Shown: piece after piece, positions 53,262 through 62,433 of the stretch | How positions within the stretch are numbered: position 1 is the first letter of the stretch | Layout of the letters: every line of letters starts with the position of its first letter | DNA from: Deltaproteobacteria bacterium | GTDB taxonomy: Bacteria; Myxococcota; JACPTQ01 | DNA: 64,000 bases | NCBI GenBank assembly: GCA_016192705.1 | Contig: JACPTQ010000029.1 | Location: 1 to 64,000 of the forward strand | Reading direction: 5' to 3' | The notes under the pieces: generated by a model | Databases searched by the model: none | Told to the model about the DNA's origin: nothing | What the model saw: the letters and a program-made list of their open reading frames with translations, nothing else | Program-made: the position numbers and the translations under genes

Positions 53262-54781
53262 CGGAGGGCGGCGAACGCTGAATAGCCGAAGTCGTACAGC
53301 CGGCCGGGCAATACGCCGAGCGCAAGAACGAGGAAGACGAGAAGAACAACGGCGATCGAAACGACGGGCAAGCGCGTCGGCGTCAGCTCCTTTTCGGGTC
53401 GTCGCATGTACAAGAAAATGATGAGCTTCAAGTAGTAACCGAGCGCGATGAGGCTGTTGAGCGCGATGAAAATGGCGAGCGTGTACAGCGTGCCGGATGC
53501 GGCACCTTGAACGCCGGCACCTTCTATCGTCGCGCGGAGGAGATAAAACTTTGCGAAAAAGCCCGCCGTGGGTGGGATTCCGCCGAGCGACATCAAAAAG
53601 ACAGTGATGGCGATGCCGGCCGCCGGCGCCTGCCATCCAAACCCGCTCCACGCATCGAGCGTAAGATTTTCGTCGCCACGTCGGCCGAGGAGAATGACGA
53701 CGCCGATCGCGCCCAAGAAGGTGAGCCCGTATGTCGCGAGATAAAAAAGGACGCCCGCAAGCGCGTCGCGACTCGCCGCTCCGTCTCCCTTGCCGAGCAC
53801 GAGCCCTGCGACCGCGACCCCTGCAAGGACGTAACCCGCGTGCGCGATGCTCGAATACGCGAAAAGGCGTTTCACGTTCGACTGCGTGAGCGCGGCCAAA
53901 TTCCCGACCGTCATCGTGATGAGCGCAAGCACGACGACCGGCTCAACCCACATCGCCCCCGCACCGCCGCCAAACGACATAGGGAAGACGCGCACGAGCG
54001 CCGCAAACCCGGCGAGCTTTACCGCGGCACCCATGAAGGCCGTCACCGATGTCGGCGCGCCCTGATACGCGTCGGGCGTCCACATGTGAAACGGAACGGC
54101 TGCCACTTTGAACGCGATTCCGCCAAGCACCAGGAAAACGCCGACCACAAACGCGGTGTTTTGCCAGACGGCGCCCCCCGCGGCCGCCGACTTGAGCGCT
54201 GCAAATGAAAGCGTCCCGGCCTCACCCCAAATCAGCACGATACCGAAGAGGAGGATGGCGCTTGCGAACGACCCGAGCAGAAAGTACTTGATCGACGCTT
54301 CGACCGAGAGATCCGTCGACCGCCAATACCCTGCGAGCACGTATATCGATAGGCTGAGGAGCTCGATACCAAGGAAGAGCACAATGAAATCCCCGGCCGA
54401 TGCCACGACCAGCATTCCCGCCGCGGCGAAAAAGAGAAGCGCGTAATATTCGCCGCGCGCGATTTGATGTTCGCGCAAGTAATCGACCGATAACAGCACC
54501 GCAAACACGAGAAATGCGAGGACGCCGACGCCGACGAACGACGCAAATCGGTCGACAACCATCGCCCCATCGAAGAACGTCGCGCCACCGCCCGCCGAAA
54601 CGGTGATGCCGACCATCGCAAGACCCGCCGATACCGCCCCCGCGATGGCCAAGTATCCCAGGTACTCGCGACGCTCGCCGCTTCCGAAAACCTCGAGCAA
54701 TAAGAGCGCGACGCCCGACGCCGCGAGAATGACGAGCGGCAAAAGCGCAAACGTGGTGCTCATCTGGACCACCGGATTCAT
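53258..54781 (-). CDS. nuoN: NADH-quinone oxidoreductase subunit N
   Basis: A 507-residue polytopic antiporter-like subunit of complex I. Family marks are the Glu/Lys-bearing helices, FLGIELLSLSIYVLAGYWRST, EASIKYFLLGSFASAILLFG, FKVAAVPFHMWTPDAYQGAP and KRLFAYSSIAHAGYVLAG. About 14 membrane helices. The start overlaps the nuoM stop by four bases. It translocates protons within the membrane arm. Confidence 0.94.
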   Translation of the reverse strand: MNPVVQMSTTFALLPLVILAASGVALLLLEVFGSGERREYLGYLAIAGAVSAGLAMVGITVSAGGGATFFDGAMVVDRFASFVGVGVLAFLVFAVLLSVDYLREHQIARGEYYALLFFAAAGMLVVASAGDFIVLFLGIELLSLSIYVLAGYWRSTDLSVEASIKYFLLGSFASAILLFGIVLIWGEAGTLSFAALKSAAAGGAVWQNTAFVVGVFLVLGGIAFKVAAVPFHMWTPDAYQGAPTSVTAFMGAAVKLAGFAALVRVFPMSFGGGAGAMWVEPVVVLALITMTVGNLAALTQSNVKRLFAYSSIAHAGYVLAGVAVAGLVLGKGDGAASRDALAGVLFYLATYGLTFLGAIGVVILLGRRGDENLTLDAWSGFGWQAPAAGIAITVFLMSLGGIPPTAGFFAKFYLLRATIEGAGVQGAASGTLYTLAIFIALNSLIALGYYLKLIIFLYMRRPEKELTPTRLPVVSIAVVLLVFLVLALGVLPGRLYDFGYSAFAALR

Positions 54782-56517
54782 CGGCGCTCCTCAGCCTTTG
54801 GCGACGGCGGACGTGTGATTGGCGACGGCGGCTGCGCGGGAGCGAACGTCGGGCGCGGAACCCGTTGGAGGAGGTTCGGCGCAGCGAGATTCGGCGTGGG
54901 AATCGGTTGCACCTGCAGCGTTGGGCGTGGCGGCACCACACTCGGTGCACCAAGTCTCACCGTGGAGCCGGGCGTGGCCGCCGCGACGATTCGTGACCGC
55001 TTCTCGACAAGCGCGGTGAACACTTTAACCGACGGCTCAAGGCGCGAGAGCACCGGGCGCGGAAAAACGCCGATCGCGAAAAACAGCACAAGGAGTGGGG
55101 CCATGTAGACGATTTCGCGCGGGGCGAGATCGCGAAGCGATGCGACTTTTTCGTTCACCGGCCCAAACATCGTCCGCTGATACGCGATGAGAAGATACGC
55201 GGCGCCGAGTACCACGCCGATCGTTGCAACGCCCGTCCAGGCTTGAATCGCAGGAATCCCCGTCGACGCGAAGCTGCCGGACAAAATCAAAAACTCGCCG
55301 ACGAACCCGTTCATCCCGGGCAGCGCCGCGGACGACAGCACCGTGATGAGGAAGACCACTGCGATCGCCGGTGTGACCTTGAAGAGGCCGCCGTAATCGG
55401 AAAGTTTGCGCGTGTGCGTACGCTCGTACAAAAGTCCGACGATGAGGAAAAGCGCGCCGGTCGACAGTCCATGGTTAATCATCTGAAGTGCCGCGCCCGT
55501 GACAGCCTTCGGTTCAAGCGCGACGAGCCCGAGCATGACGAATCCGAGGTGGCTGACGCTCGAATACGCGACGAGTTTTTTTAGGTCGCGCTGCGCCATC
55601 GCAAGAAGCGCTCCGTAGACGACGCCAACAACCGCAAGCGCCGCGAGTGCGGGCGCCGCTGCGCGTGCCGCATCGGGCATGAGCGGCATTGCGAACCGGT
55701 AAAACCCGTAAACGCCCATCTTAAGGAGGACGCCCGCGAGGATGACGCTGCCGCCGGTCGGTGCTTCGGTGTGCGCGTCGGGGAGCCACGTGTGGACCGG
55801 GACCATCGGCACTTTGATCGCGAAGGCGAGCGCGAACGCGAGAAACGGGAGCCACTGCTTTCCAGGCGCGATGGCGTCCTTGCCGAGCAGCACCGCGAGA
55901 TCAAAGCTCCGCGCGCCCGTTTCGAAGTAGAGGTAAAGCATCGCGAGGAGCATGAGGACCGAGCCTGCGACAGTGAAGAGGACGAACTTCACGGCCGCGT
56001 AATGGCGCCGATCGCCGCCCCAGACACCGATGAGGAAATACATCGGCACGAGCATCAACTCCCAGAAAATGAAAAAGACGACGAGGTCGAGCGCGCAAAG
56101 GGCCCCGAGCATGCCCGCTTCAAGGACGAGCATTGAAATCATGTACTCGCGGACGCGGTCGGTGATCTGTGAAAATGCGGCGAGGATGACGATGGGTGTC
56201 AAGAGCGTCGTCAACACGACGAGGGAAAGCGCGACACCGTCGACGCCGAGGTGATAAACCGCGCCGACAACCGGAAGCCAATCGATGCGCTGCTTAAAAG
56301 CGAACACCGAACCGGCGGCCGGCGCGTACCGCACGATGAGCACGAGCGAAACGGCGAGAACGATAAGCGACACGACAAGCGCAAACCCACGAATGGTGCG
56401 CGTCTCGTTTCGCGGGAAAAGCATGAGGAGCGCGGCGCCGATGAGCGGCAAGAAAACGAGGACCGAAAGGAGCGGCGAATTCGGGGCGCTCAAGTAAGCC
56501 GGGGTAAACGGATTCAT
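54778..56517 (-). CDS. nuoM: NADH-quinone oxidoreductase subunit M
   Basis: About 579 residues; ATG 56517 in an ATGA overlap with nuoL is preferred over 56526. The antiporter-like core has FFIFWELMLVPMYFLIGVWGG, FAFAIKVPMVPVHTWLPDAHTEAP, KKLVAYSSVSHLGFVMLG and MINHGLSTGALFLIVG. The last 55 residues form a Pro-rich tail (PPRPTLQVQPIPTPNLAAPN and on), absent from most NuoM proteins and probably disordered. Confidence 0.94.
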   Translation of the reverse strand: MNPFTPAYLSAPNSPLLSVLVFLPLIGAALLMLFPRNETRTIRGFALVVSLIVLAVSLVLIVRYAPAAGSVFAFKQRIDWLPVVGAVYHLGVDGVALSLVVLTTLLTPIVILAAFSQITDRVREYMISMLVLEAGMLGALCALDLVVFFIFWELMLVPMYFLIGVWGGDRRHYAAVKFVLFTVAGSVLMLLAMLYLYFETGARSFDLAVLLGKDAIAPGKQWLPFLAFALAFAIKVPMVPVHTWLPDAHTEAPTGGSVILAGVLLKMGVYGFYRFAMPLMPDAARAAAPALAALAVVGVVYGALLAMAQRDLKKLVAYSSVSHLGFVMLGLVALEPKAVTGAALQMINHGLSTGALFLIVGLLYERTHTRKLSDYGGLFKVTPAIAVVFLITVLSSAALPGMNGFVGEFLILSGSFASTGIPAIQAWTGVATIGVVLGAAYLLIAYQRTMFGPVNEKVASLRDLAPREIVYMAPLLVLFFAIGVFPRPVLSRLEPSVKVFTALVEKRSRIVAAATPGSTVRLGAPSVVPPRPTLQVQPIPTPNLAAPNLLQRVPRPTFAPAQPPSPITRPPSPKAEERR

Positions 56518-58412
56518 GACCGGCACCTGAGGAAGAAGAGGAGAAGCACCGCGATGCCGATGATGAACGTCGTTGCGTAGCGCTGGACTTGGCCGTTTTG
56601 CGCGAGACGGGCGAGGTGGCCGATGCCATGCGCAAACGCCGACGCGCCGCCAAGAATCACGACGTCAATTAGGAAAAAATCGACGAGACGCCAGAGCATG
56701 AACCCCGTGACCATGACGACGCGCGGCACGAAGCGCCCGAGCGCATGATCGACGTACCACTGCTCGCGTGAGGCGGTGGCGACCTTTTCCCACGCAGTCG
56801 CGAGGCGCAACGCCGTCGGCGACGGCCCGCCCCAATAGAGTTTGTACGCGACGAAAAATCCTGCGGCGCCCACGCCAAGCGCCATGAGCATCGGCGGCAA
56901 ACTTTCTGAGAAGCTCGGGGGGTGCGCTTCACCCAGGAATTTTCCGATCGGCAAGAGCCCTGGGAAAAACCCGCCGCCCACAACCGACAGCGCCGCAAGC
57001 ACAATGAGCGGAACGGTCATCGACGGTGGCGATTCGTGTGCGTGTTCGGCTTCATGAGATGGCTTGCCAGTGAACACGATGAAGAACAGGCGGAACATGT
57101 AAAACGCCGTGAGCCCGGCCGTTGCGAGCGCGACGCCAAAAAAGATCTTTGCGCCGGGCAGCGTCGAGTGAAACGCGGCATCGAGGATTTCGTCTTTCGA
57201 CACCCATCCCGATAAAAACGGCAGCCCCGCGATCGCGAGCGTCGCGACGAAAAACGTCTTCGCGGTGCGCGGCACCTTCGACCAAAGCCCGCCCATCTTG
57301 CGAATGTCCTGCTCGCCCGACATCGCGTGAATTACCGACCCCGCGCCGAGGAAGAGGCACGCCTTGAAAAACGCGTGCGTCATCAAATGAAAAATCCCGG
57401 CCGAATACGCCATCACCCCGACGCCCAAAAACATGAACCCGAGCTGCGACACCGTCGAAAACGCGAGAACCTTCTTGATGTCGGTTTGCGTGACCGCAAT
57501 CGTCGCCGCGAAAAACGCCGTCACCGCACCAACGCCCGCGACCACGCTGCTCGCAACCGGCGAAAGCGCGTACAAAAACCCGAGCCGCGCGACCATATAG
57601 ACGCCCGCCGTGACCATCGTTGCCGCGTGAATGAGCGCCGAGACCGGCGTCGGACCGGCCATCGCATCAGGCAACCAAAAATAAAGTGGAAGCTGCGCGC
57701 TCTTTCCGATGGCGCCCACAAACAAGAGAAGCGCGATGACCGTCGCGTGTGGCGCAAGCGCCGCAGCGTTCGCCTTTAGCTCGCCGTACGACAGCGAGAA
57801 ACTCCGGTCGGGTGCGGCCTGCGCGAAAACCCACCCGATGTAAAAGATGGCGAGCAAGAATCCCGCGTCACCAACGCGATTTGTGATGAACGCCTTCTTC
57901 CCGGCAGACGCCTTCGCGTCGTCCTCGAACCAGAATCCGATGAGAAGGTACGAGCAAAGCCCCACGCCTTCCCAGCCGACGAACATAACCGGGAGCGAGT
58001 CGCCAAGGACGAGCATCAGCATCGCGAACACGAACAGATTGAGGTACGTGAAGTAACGCGCGAAGCCCGCGTCGTGCGCCATATAGCCGACGCTATAAAC
58101 GTGAATGAGGAAACTGACGCCCGTTACGACGAGGGTCATCACGCTCGACAGGTTGTCGAACAGCAGGCGCACTTCGATCGCGAAGTTGCCGGCGACGATC
58201 CACGAGAACCCCGGCGCGACGTGCACGACGTCGCCACGGCCTCCCGCGACGCCAACGAAGGCGACGAGCGCGAGCGCAAACGCGATCCCCACGACGCCGC
58301 ACCCAACGAACGCGACCGTTTCGCGCGCAAGCCGCCGCCCGAACACGGCGTTCCAAACGGCGCCCGCAAGCGGCAATAAAGGAATCGCAAAGAGAAGCGC
58401 GTTCGATCGCAT
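56514..58412 (-). CDS. nuoL: NADH-quinone oxidoreductase subunit L
   Basis: A 632-residue complex I subunit with about 16 membrane helices, including the long lateral helix region at the C-terminus. Conserved stretches are FVGWEGVGLCSYLLIGFW, GAIGKSAQLPLYFWLPDAMAGP, VSALIHAATMVTAGVYMVAR, KKVLAFSTVSQLGFMFLGVG and MTHAFFKACLFLGAGSVIHA. It lies 4 bp after nuoK in the operon. Confidence 0.95.
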   Translation of the reverse strand: MRSNALLFAIPLLPLAGAVWNAVFGRRLARETVAFVGCGVVGIAFALALVAFVGVAGGRGDVVHVAPGFSWIVAGNFAIEVRLLFDNLSSVMTLVVTGVSFLIHVYSVGYMAHDAGFARYFTYLNLFVFAMLMLVLGDSLPVMFVGWEGVGLCSYLLIGFWFEDDAKASAGKKAFITNRVGDAGFLLAIFYIGWVFAQAAPDRSFSLSYGELKANAAALAPHATVIALLLFVGAIGKSAQLPLYFWLPDAMAGPTPVSALIHAATMVTAGVYMVARLGFLYALSPVASSVVAGVGAVTAFFAATIAVTQTDIKKVLAFSTVSQLGFMFLGVGVMAYSAGIFHLMTHAFFKACLFLGAGSVIHAMSGEQDIRKMGGLWSKVPRTAKTFFVATLAIAGLPFLSGWVSKDEILDAAFHSTLPGAKIFFGVALATAGLTAFYMFRLFFIVFTGKPSHEAEHAHESPPSMTVPLIVLAALSVVGGGFFPGLLPIGKFLGEAHPPSFSESLPPMLMALGVGAAGFFVAYKLYWGGPSPTALRLATAWEKVATASREQWYVDHALGRFVPRVVMVTGFMLWRLVDFFLIDVVILGGASAFAHGIGHLARLAQNGQVQRYATTFIIGIAVLLLFFLRCRS

Positions 58413-58416
58413 CCGC

Positions 58417-58719
58417 CTAGTTCCTCAGCGTCTTCACTTCGTCCAAGTTCGCCGTCCGCCGGCGCCGGTAAACCGCAATGACGATCGCGAGCCCAACCGC
58501 CGCCTCAGCCGCCGCAACCGCAATCACCAAGAACGCAAACACGTGCCCGTCAAGCGCCGCCCGCAGCCGCCCATACCCGACGAGCGCCAAGTTCGAAGCG
58601 TTCAACATCAGCTCAACCGACATGAGCACGATGAGCACGTTTCGCCGCGCGACGAACCCGATCGCGCCGACCGCGAAAAGCACCGCTGCAAGCCCAAGGA
58701 TTTGTTCGTTCGGCACCAT
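58417..58719 (-). CDS. nuoK: NADH-quinone oxidoreductase subunit K
   Basis: A 100-residue protein with three membrane helices. The membrane Glu residues are seen in VLIVLMSVELMLNASNLALV and AVAAAEAAVGLAIVIAVYRRR, the standard NuoK pattern. It lies 2 bp from nuoJ and 4 bp from nuoL. Confidence 0.95.
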   Translation of the reverse strand: MVPNEQILGLAAVLFAVGAIGFVARRNVLIVLMSVELMLNASNLALVGYGRLRAALDGHVFAFLVIAVAAAEAAVGLAIVIAVYRRRRTANLDEVKTLRN

Positions 58720-58721
58720 GC

Positions 58722-59510
58722 CTAAATCCTCTTCTTCGCCATCACGACGGCGCCCACGATCGCGACGAGCAGCAAGAGCGACACAATCTCAAATGGGTAA
58801 GCATACTTTTCGAAGAGCAGCCCGCCCACTTTCGCCGTCGTTCCGAACGACGGGTGAACGATCGGCACGCTAAACACGCGAACGGCCCGAGCCCCCTTGG
58901 CATCGGTGACAGTCACGTGCAGTGCAAGTTTAGAATCGAGTCCGTCAAGCTTCGACTCCTTCTTGACCGCCGTAACCTTGAGTTGCCCATCCGGCGTCAT
59001 CCTCCCCCCCGCGCCTATCATTGATGATGCGTCGACCATCGACCACGTGTACGGCGGCGCGCCCCCCGCCGCGATGAGCTTTATCGACATCTCTTCGCCC
59101 GCGACAACCGACGGCAACCGCTCGGTCACCATTCGAAGCGCACCCCCCGGCGCCGCTGGCTCATCGTCTCCGCGAGGCTGCGTCGCCCAAACCGCCACAA
59201 CGCCGACCACGCACGCCGCTGCCATCCCGAGCCACTTCGTGATCGTCCACTTCGTTTTGCCGAGCTCTTCGTCCGACAAATTGAGCAGCATGATGACAAA
59301 AATGAAAAGCACCATGATCGCGCCCGCGTAGACCATCACCTGAATCGCCGCGAGGAAGTGCGCCTGGAGCACAACGAAAACGCCCGCGAGACAGAAAAAG
59401 CAAAAAACGAGCGCGACCGCGCTGTGAATCGGGTTCCGCGCCGCAACGACAAAAATCCCCGCGCCGAGAGCGAGCGCACCGAAAATCCAAAAAAAGATCT
59501 GCTCCGCCAT
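58722..59510 (-). CDS. nuoJ: NADH-quinone oxidoreductase subunit J with inserted Ig-like domain
   Basis: A 262-residue NuoJ; usual length is 160-200. Normal parts are the N-terminal helices, with AIQVMVYAGAIMVLFIFVIMLLNL, and a C-terminal GGLLFEKYAYPFEIVSLLLLVAIVGA. Between them (about residues 112-222) is an insertion with a VVAGEEMSIKL strand, AAGGAPPYTWS, GGRMTPDGQLKV and KLALHVTVTDAKGARAV, the layout of putative-Ig (He_PIG/cadherin-like) domains. It would lie on one face of the membrane in the loop before the last helix. The start overlaps the nuoF stop by one base. Confidence 0.9.
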   Translation of the reverse strand: MAEQIFFWIFGALALGAGIFVVAARNPIHSAVALVFCFFCLAGVFVVLQAHFLAAIQVMVYAGAIMVLFIFVIMLLNLSDEELGKTKWTITKWLGMAAACVVGVVAVWATQPRGDDEPAAPGGALRMVTERLPSVVAGEEMSIKLIAAGGAPPYTWSMVDASSMIGAGGRMTPDGQLKVTAVKKESKLDGLDSKLALHVTVTDAKGARAVRVFSVPIVHPSFGTTAKVGGLLFEKYAYPFEIVSLLLLVAIVGAVVMAKKRI

Positions 59511-60799
59511 TACGGGTGCCCTTGCGCATCACGATGGAGCGGGCAACCGCGCCCGTCCATATGCGCCTCAAACACCCCCCGAAACTTGTTCACGAACCCC
59601 TTCGTCGGCATCACCGCCGCATCCGCGAGCACGCAAATCGTGTTCCCCACCATGTTGTCGCAAATACCGAACAAGAGCCCCATGTCCTTGCGTATGACGT
59701 CCGGCTCGCCTCCGTGCTCAAGCCGTTCCATCAGGCGATGTAGCCACCCCGTTCCCTCACGGCACGGCGTACACTGCCCACACGATTCGTGGTGAAAAAA
59801 CTTCAGCGTGCGCGCGAGAATCTTCACGACGCACCGCCCCTCGGCGATGACCATTGTCGCCGCGCTCCCGAGCATCGTCCCCTTCTTTTTTAGCGTCTCG
59901 AAATCCATCCCAACGTCGATTTCGTCCACGGTGAGAGGCGCCGACGACGCCCCGCCCGGAATCACCGCAAGCAGCTTCTTGTCGCCCACGATGCCGCCGC
60001 AGTGCTCGTAAATGAGCTCTCGCAAATTCGCCCCCGAGTGCAGTTCGTAAAGCCCCGGCCGCTTCACGTCGCCGCTCATGCAAAAAAGTTTCGGCCCGCC
60101 TTCGCCCGCGATCCCATACCCTGCGAACCAATCGGCGCCCTTTGCGAGAATCCACGGAACATACGCAAGCGTCTCAACATTGTTGATGATGGTCGGACAC
60201 CCGAAAGCGCCGACAACCGCGGGGAACGGCGGCTTGATCCGCGGTTCGCCGCGCTTCCCTTCGAGCGACTCAAGCAGCGCCGTCTCCTCGCCACAAATAT
60301 ACGCCCCCGCGCCCGGGTGCACCGTCACGTCGAGCTCGTACCCCGACCCGCACACGCTCTTCCCGAGCAGACCCTCCTTATATAAGGCGTCAACGGCGTC
60401 CTGAACGATTCGCCGCGCTTTGAAGAATTCGCCGCGCACATAGACATACGCATGGTGAACATTGAGCGCATACGACGAGATGACCGTCCCCTCGAGAAAA
60501 CCGAACGGATCGCCCTCCATGAGCAGCCGATCCTTAAACGTCCCCGGCTCGCCTTCATCGGCGTTCACCGCCAAATAGCGCGGCTTGGGATTGTCCTTCG
60601 GCAAAAAACCCCACTTCACGCCCGCAGGGAATCCGGCGCCGCCGCGCCCGCGCAAGCTCGCCTTTTTCACCTCATCGATAACCGCCTGCTGGGGCATCGC
60701 GAGTGCCTTGTCGAGCCCCTGAAATCCGCCAAGCGCCTTGTACCCCGCGATCGTGAGCGCCTCCGGCTTTCCAAAATTCTTTGTGGCAAACAGCTCCAT
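59510..60799 (-). CDS. nuoF: NADH-quinone oxidoreductase subunit F
   Basis: A 429-residue NADH- and FMN-binding subunit of the peripheral arm. Motifs are the FMN/NADH glycine loops RGRGGAGFPAGVKWGF and NADEGEPGTFKDR, GAGAYICGEETALLESLEGK, and the N3 [4Fe-4S] ligands in ESCGQCTPCREGTGW plus a later GNTICVLADAAVMP Cys. It is complete and the key Cys residues are present. It lies 5 bp after nuoE. Confidence 0.95.
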   Translation of the reverse strand: MELFATKNFGKPEALTIAGYKALGGFQGLDKALAMPQQAVIDEVKKASLRGRGGAGFPAGVKWGFLPKDNPKPRYLAVNADEGEPGTFKDRLLMEGDPFGFLEGTVISSYALNVHHAYVYVRGEFFKARRIVQDAVDALYKEGLLGKSVCGSGYELDVTVHPGAGAYICGEETALLESLEGKRGEPRIKPPFPAVVGAFGCPTIINNVETLAYVPWILAKGADWFAGYGIAGEGGPKLFCMSGDVKRPGLYELHSGANLRELIYEHCGGIVGDKKLLAVIPGGASSAPLTVDEIDVGMDFETLKKKGTMLGSAATMVIAEGRCVVKILARTLKFFHHESCGQCTPCREGTGWLHRLMERLEHGGEPDVIRKDMGLLFGICDNMVGNTICVLADAAVMPTKGFVNKFRGVFEAHMDGRGCPLHRDAQGHP

Positions 60800-60804
60800 C
60801 GTGC

Positions 60805-61275
60805 CTAATTCTTCGCCAGCAACCTTTCAAACGACTCGACCGTCAAATTCTCGTGGTAGTCCTCATTCACTTGAACGACCGGCGCCGTTCCGCACGCCGC
60901 AAGACACTCGACCTCCTCGATCGTGAACTCGCCGTCCGCGGTTGTCTCGCCAACATCGACGCCACATCGCCGCGTCGCCGCCGCGACGAGGTCCTCGGCG
61001 CCACGCAGCATGCACGCGATGTTCGTGCAGATCTGCACATGCCGCCGACCAACCGGCGCTTTTCTGAACATCGAGTAGAAACTCACGACCTCATACACCT
61101 GCGCCGCCGTGAGCCCGAGGACACCGGCCGCAGCATGAACGACTTCGGCCGTGATGAGGCCGGTGCGCGCCTGAGCCAAGTGCAGCACGGGAATCAGCGC
61201 GGCACGCTTTTGCGGGTAGCGCGAAATGAGCGCGTCGATCTGTTGCTTTTCGGCGGCCGTGAACTCGAAAGGCAC
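60805..61275 (-). CDS. nuoE: NADH-quinone oxidoreductase subunit E
   Basis: About 156 residues from GTG 61275 (VPFEFTAAEKQQIDALI), the first base of which is at the predicted transcription start; a longer frame has no such support. The [2Fe-2S] thioredoxin-like domain has CTNIACML and ECLAACGTAP providing the four Cys of cluster N1a. First gene of the operon nuoE-F-J-K-L-M-N. NuoA-D, G, H and I are not in the window. Confidence 0.92.
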   Translation of the reverse strand: MPFEFTAAEKQQIDALISRYPQKRAALIPVLHLAQARTGLITAEVVHAAAGVLGLTAAQVYEVVSFYSMFRKAPVGRRHVQICTNIACMLRGAEDLVAAATRRCGVDVGETTADGEFTIEEVECLAACGTAPVVQVNEDYHENLTVESFERLLAKN

Positions 61276-61280
61276 GCGGA

Positions 61281-61310
61281 AACCTATTCGCGGATCGGAT
61301 CGACTGTCAA
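61281..61310 (-). promoter_or_regulatory. Promoter of the nuoE operon
   Basis: On the minus strand a perfect TTGACA (61310-61305) and TAGGTT (61286-61281) are 18 bp apart. The start expected 6-7 bases later falls on GTG 61275, so nuoE would be leaderless. Confidence 0.65.
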
Positions 61311-61427
61311 GACACGCAGCGCGATCGGATCGTGGTCGCGATTCCTCGATATCGGCTCGAATTCGCAGTTGCACCAGCGCCCGTGGGGTGCGAAAAGAGT
61401 GCGACACCATTTTCACGGAGGGATGCG

Positions 61428-61994
61428 ATGATGAGAATCTCACCTCGGAGAAGTTTTTGGACGATCGCCGGCGTTATCGTTGGTGCGGGTGCATGCAGCA
61501 GTGCGTCGAGCCCCGCGAGTGATGCGGGGACCAGCGCACTGACCGTGACGTCGTCGTCGTTCACCAACAACAGCGCGATCCCCGCGAAGCACGCGACAAC
61601 GAACGTTGACGGCGGGCAAAACAAATCGATCCCGCTCGCGTGGTCGGGGGCGCCCGGCACGACGCAAACGTTCGCGGTCGCGACGATCGACACGTCGGCG
61701 CTGAACTTCATCCACTGGATCGTCGTCAACGTTCCCGCAACAACGCTGAGCCTCGCCGAGGGCGCGTCCGACGCGGGGATCACAGGCGCGACGCAGCTCA
61801 CAAATGACTTCATGACGTCCGGCTACGGCGGGATGGAGCCGCCGCAGGGTGAAAACCACACGTACGTGACGACCGTTTACGCGCTCAACTCTTCGCTGAG
61901 TCTCTCCGGCACCGTTCCTTACGCGACCTTCCAAAGCACGATTGCGTCAAAAATCGTTGGCCAGGGGTCGATCACGGGGACATTTTCTCGATAG
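61428..61994 (+). CDS. PEBP-family (YbhB/YbcL) lipoprotein
   Basis: A 188-residue protein from ATG 61428 (GGAGGG precedes). Signal with lipobox FWTIAGVIVGAGACSSA. The phosphatidylethanolamine-binding fold is marked by ALNFIHWIVVNVPA and GYGGMEPPQGENHTYVTTVYAL, with the ligand His in HW and the PPxGxxHxY loop. The usual DPD ligand-site motif is changed to IDTSA. YbhB-type proteins are of uncertain function; export as a lipoprotein is atypical for the family. Confidence 0.8.
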   Translation: MMRISPRRSFWTIAGVIVGAGACSSASSPASDAGTSALTVTSSSFTNNSAIPAKHATTNVDGGQNKSIPLAWSGAPGTTQTFAVATIDTSALNFIHWIVVNVPATTLSLAEGASDAGITGATQLTNDFMTSGYGGMEPPQGENHTYVTTVYALNSSLSLSGTVPYATFQSTIASKIVGQGSITGTFSR

Positions 61995-62006
61995 CGCTAC
62001 GATCGC

Positions 62007-62432
62007 GTGGACCCGCTTCGTCTGGCACACCTCATCGCCATTTGCTTATGGGGCGGGCTCGTCCTCGCCGAAGCGGTCATCGAACTCGCGAGTCGGTCCG
62101 ACGACGAAATTCGCTCCGCCGCGCGCCTCCATTATTTCACGGACCTCATCATTGAAATCCCGCTGCTCGTCGCAATCGTCACGACTGGTGCGGTCCTCAC
62201 GCTTCGCGTTTGGCCTCCAACGCCGCTTCACATCATTAAGATAGCGGCCGCATTCGCCGCGATCGCCGCAAACGCCGTCTGCGTCCTCTTTGTCGTAAAG
62301 CGCCACCAAGCCGCCCAGGCGAACGACGTTGCGCGCGTTCGCGTCCTTCACCGCCGCGTTCGCTGGACCGGCGTCGGTGTTCCGTTTGCGCTTGCAGCCG
62401 CCGCGATCGGTCTCGCCCGTTTTTCGGGTTAG
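62007..62432 (+). CDS. Small integral membrane protein
   Basis: A 141-residue protein beginning at GTG 62007 with four predicted membrane helices (about residues 5-27, 48-68, 78-100 and 120-138). It has an RSAARLHYFTDLIIEIP segment and a basic loop before the last helix (VRVLHRRVRWTGVG). It recalls small four-helix domains with conserved His such as CopD- or DUF2214-like proteins, but no assignment is safe. Confidence 0.5.
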   Translation: MDPLRLAHLIAICLWGGLVLAEAVIELASRSDDEIRSAARLHYFTDLIIEIPLLVAIVTTGAVLTLRVWPPTPLHIIKIAAAFAAIAANAVCVLFVVKRHQAAQANDVARVRVLHRRVRWTGVGVPFALAAAAIGLARFSG

Positions 62433-62433
62433 A

